From assembly GCF_016862755.1 (NCBI RefSeq), contig NZ_BONO01000001.1, positions 186,001 through 250,000 of the forward strand: a stretch of 64,000 nt of DNA, read 5' to 3'. Source of the stretch: Cellulomonas pakistanensis (GTDB lineage Bacteria > Actinomycetota > Actinomycetes > Actinomycetales > Cellulomonadaceae). Of the stretch, positions 63,638-64,000 are shown piece after piece. Under the pieces are notes generated by a model. That model was not told the DNA's origin and ran no database searches. It was given only the letters and a program-made list of their open reading frames with translations. Each line of letters starts with the position of its first letter. Within the stretch, counting starts at the first letter, position 1. The translations under genes and the position numbers were made by a program.

Positions 63638-63867
63638 TGCCACCGGAGGACGACGCCGGGCGGATCCACTGCCGGCTGGACGAGCTGCTCGCGGAGCGCG
63701 GCATGACGCTCGCTCGCCTCGCGGAGCTCGTCGGCGTGACCGTGGTGAACCTGTCGGTGCTCAAGAACGACCGCGCGCGGGCGATCCGGTTCTCGACGCT
63801 GACCGCCGTGTGCGACGTCCTCGGCTGCCAGGTCGGCGACCTGCTCGTCGTCGCGCCCCGCGGCTAG
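63637..63867 (+). CDS. Xre/Cro family HTH regulator
   Basis: 76-residue one-domain repressor, YozG/Cro-like: LDELLAERGMTLARLAELVGV, LSVLKNDRARAIRFSTLTAVCDVLGCQVGDLL. Its ATG overlaps the DUF2975 gene's stop, and it probably represses the pair through the dyad at 62982. Its TAG overlaps the stop of the LysR gene on the other strand, sharing the palindrome GCTAGC. Confidence 0.9.
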   Translation: MPPEDDAGRIHCRLDELLAERGMTLARLAELVGVTVVNLSVLKNDRARAIRFSTLTAVCDVLGCQVGDLLVVAPRG

Positions 63868-64000
63868 CCGGTCGCCGTCGCCCGCAGGACGTGCGCGGCG
63901 AGCTCCTGCGCCGTCGCCGTCGGCCGCCGGGACCGCGACCACACCATGCGCAGCGTGCGTGCCAGGTCCACCCCCGCGACGGGGACCCGGACCAGGTCGC
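63864..64000 (-). CDS. LysR-type regulator, 3' part
   Basis: The last 44 codons of a minus-strand gene that continues beyond the window. The read-out VRVPVAGVDLARTLRMVWSR and SRRPTATAQELAAHVL resembles the end of the substrate-binding domain of LysR family regulators. The DNA-binding end is not visible, so identification is tentative. It converges on the Xre gene with a 4-nt overlap. Confidence 0.65.
   Translation of the reverse strand, partial: DLVRVPVAGVDLARTLRMVWSRSRRPTATAQELAAHVLRATATG

Overview
The window is high-GC, gene-dense DNA from an actinobacterium, most likely Micrococcales near Cellulomonas. The grounds are codon use, frequent GTG starts with 4-bp ATGA/GTGA overlaps, CrgA, a class E sortase, the fhaA-fhaB-pstP-rodA-pbpA-pknA-pknB cluster, and a sugar ABC operon without its own ATPase. 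The genus is an inference; no rRNA gene is present. The gene order at the left end resembles the origin-proximal region of many actinobacterial chromosomes.

Layout. 1-4257: cyclophilin fragment, rhomboid protease, a DnaA-box-like cluster, crgA, DUF881 protein, class E sortase, a small membrane protein and pabA. 4258-5689: an apparent insertion with an AbiEi-like/DUF559 endonuclease-like gene between two 64-nt palindromic elements. 5690-14651: the minus-strand kinase / phosphatase / cell-wall elongation operon. 14921-15003: tRNA-Leu(CAG). 15172-21408: ROK regulator divergent from a sugar-binding lipoprotein, two permeases and a GH13 glucosidase. 21509-26154: small membrane proteins, SRPBCC protein, DesK/DesR-like two-component system, YdeI-like protein, DUF6262-like protein. 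26533-36112: secreted LamG-type protein, a 2110-residue RHS protein with a C-terminal toxin, and its Imm8 immunity gene. 36254-41180: DUF1206 protein, two convergent RibD/DHFR-like reductases, a luciferase-like oxidoreductase, FBP-domain protein, GH114-like lipoprotein. 41250-57371: a LAVTG-anchored Ig-like surface protein, regulators, small enzymes, methionine aminopeptidase, SulP transporter, low-molecular-weight tyrosine phosphatase, aminotransferase, secreted metalloprotease, and a malate/lactate-dehydrogenase-like gene with an ACT-domain partner. 57455-62371: tandem glycine riboswitch and gcvP-gcvT-gcvH. 62620-64000: stand-alone LuxR-type HTH, DUF2975/Xre pair, and the end of a LysR regulator.

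How the genes connect. PknA/PknB, PstP and the FHA proteins would couple phosphorylation to RodA/PbpA wall synthesis, and PASTA domains would sense wall fragments. The class E sortase has a plausible substrate at 41250-43565. The ABC operon probably borrows an MsiK-type ATPase. The glycine riboswitch should switch on glycine cleavage when glycine is plentiful.

The most unusual signal is a family of four 64-nt elements (4316, 5586, 37693, 51499). Each has four 9-nt units arranged A-B-B'-A', a 19-nt period and an 8-nt centre. The unit sequence differs between loci, but within a locus most copies agree. Two of the four flank the DUF559 gene inside an otherwise familiar gene order, which suggests an undescribed endonuclease-associated palindromic element.
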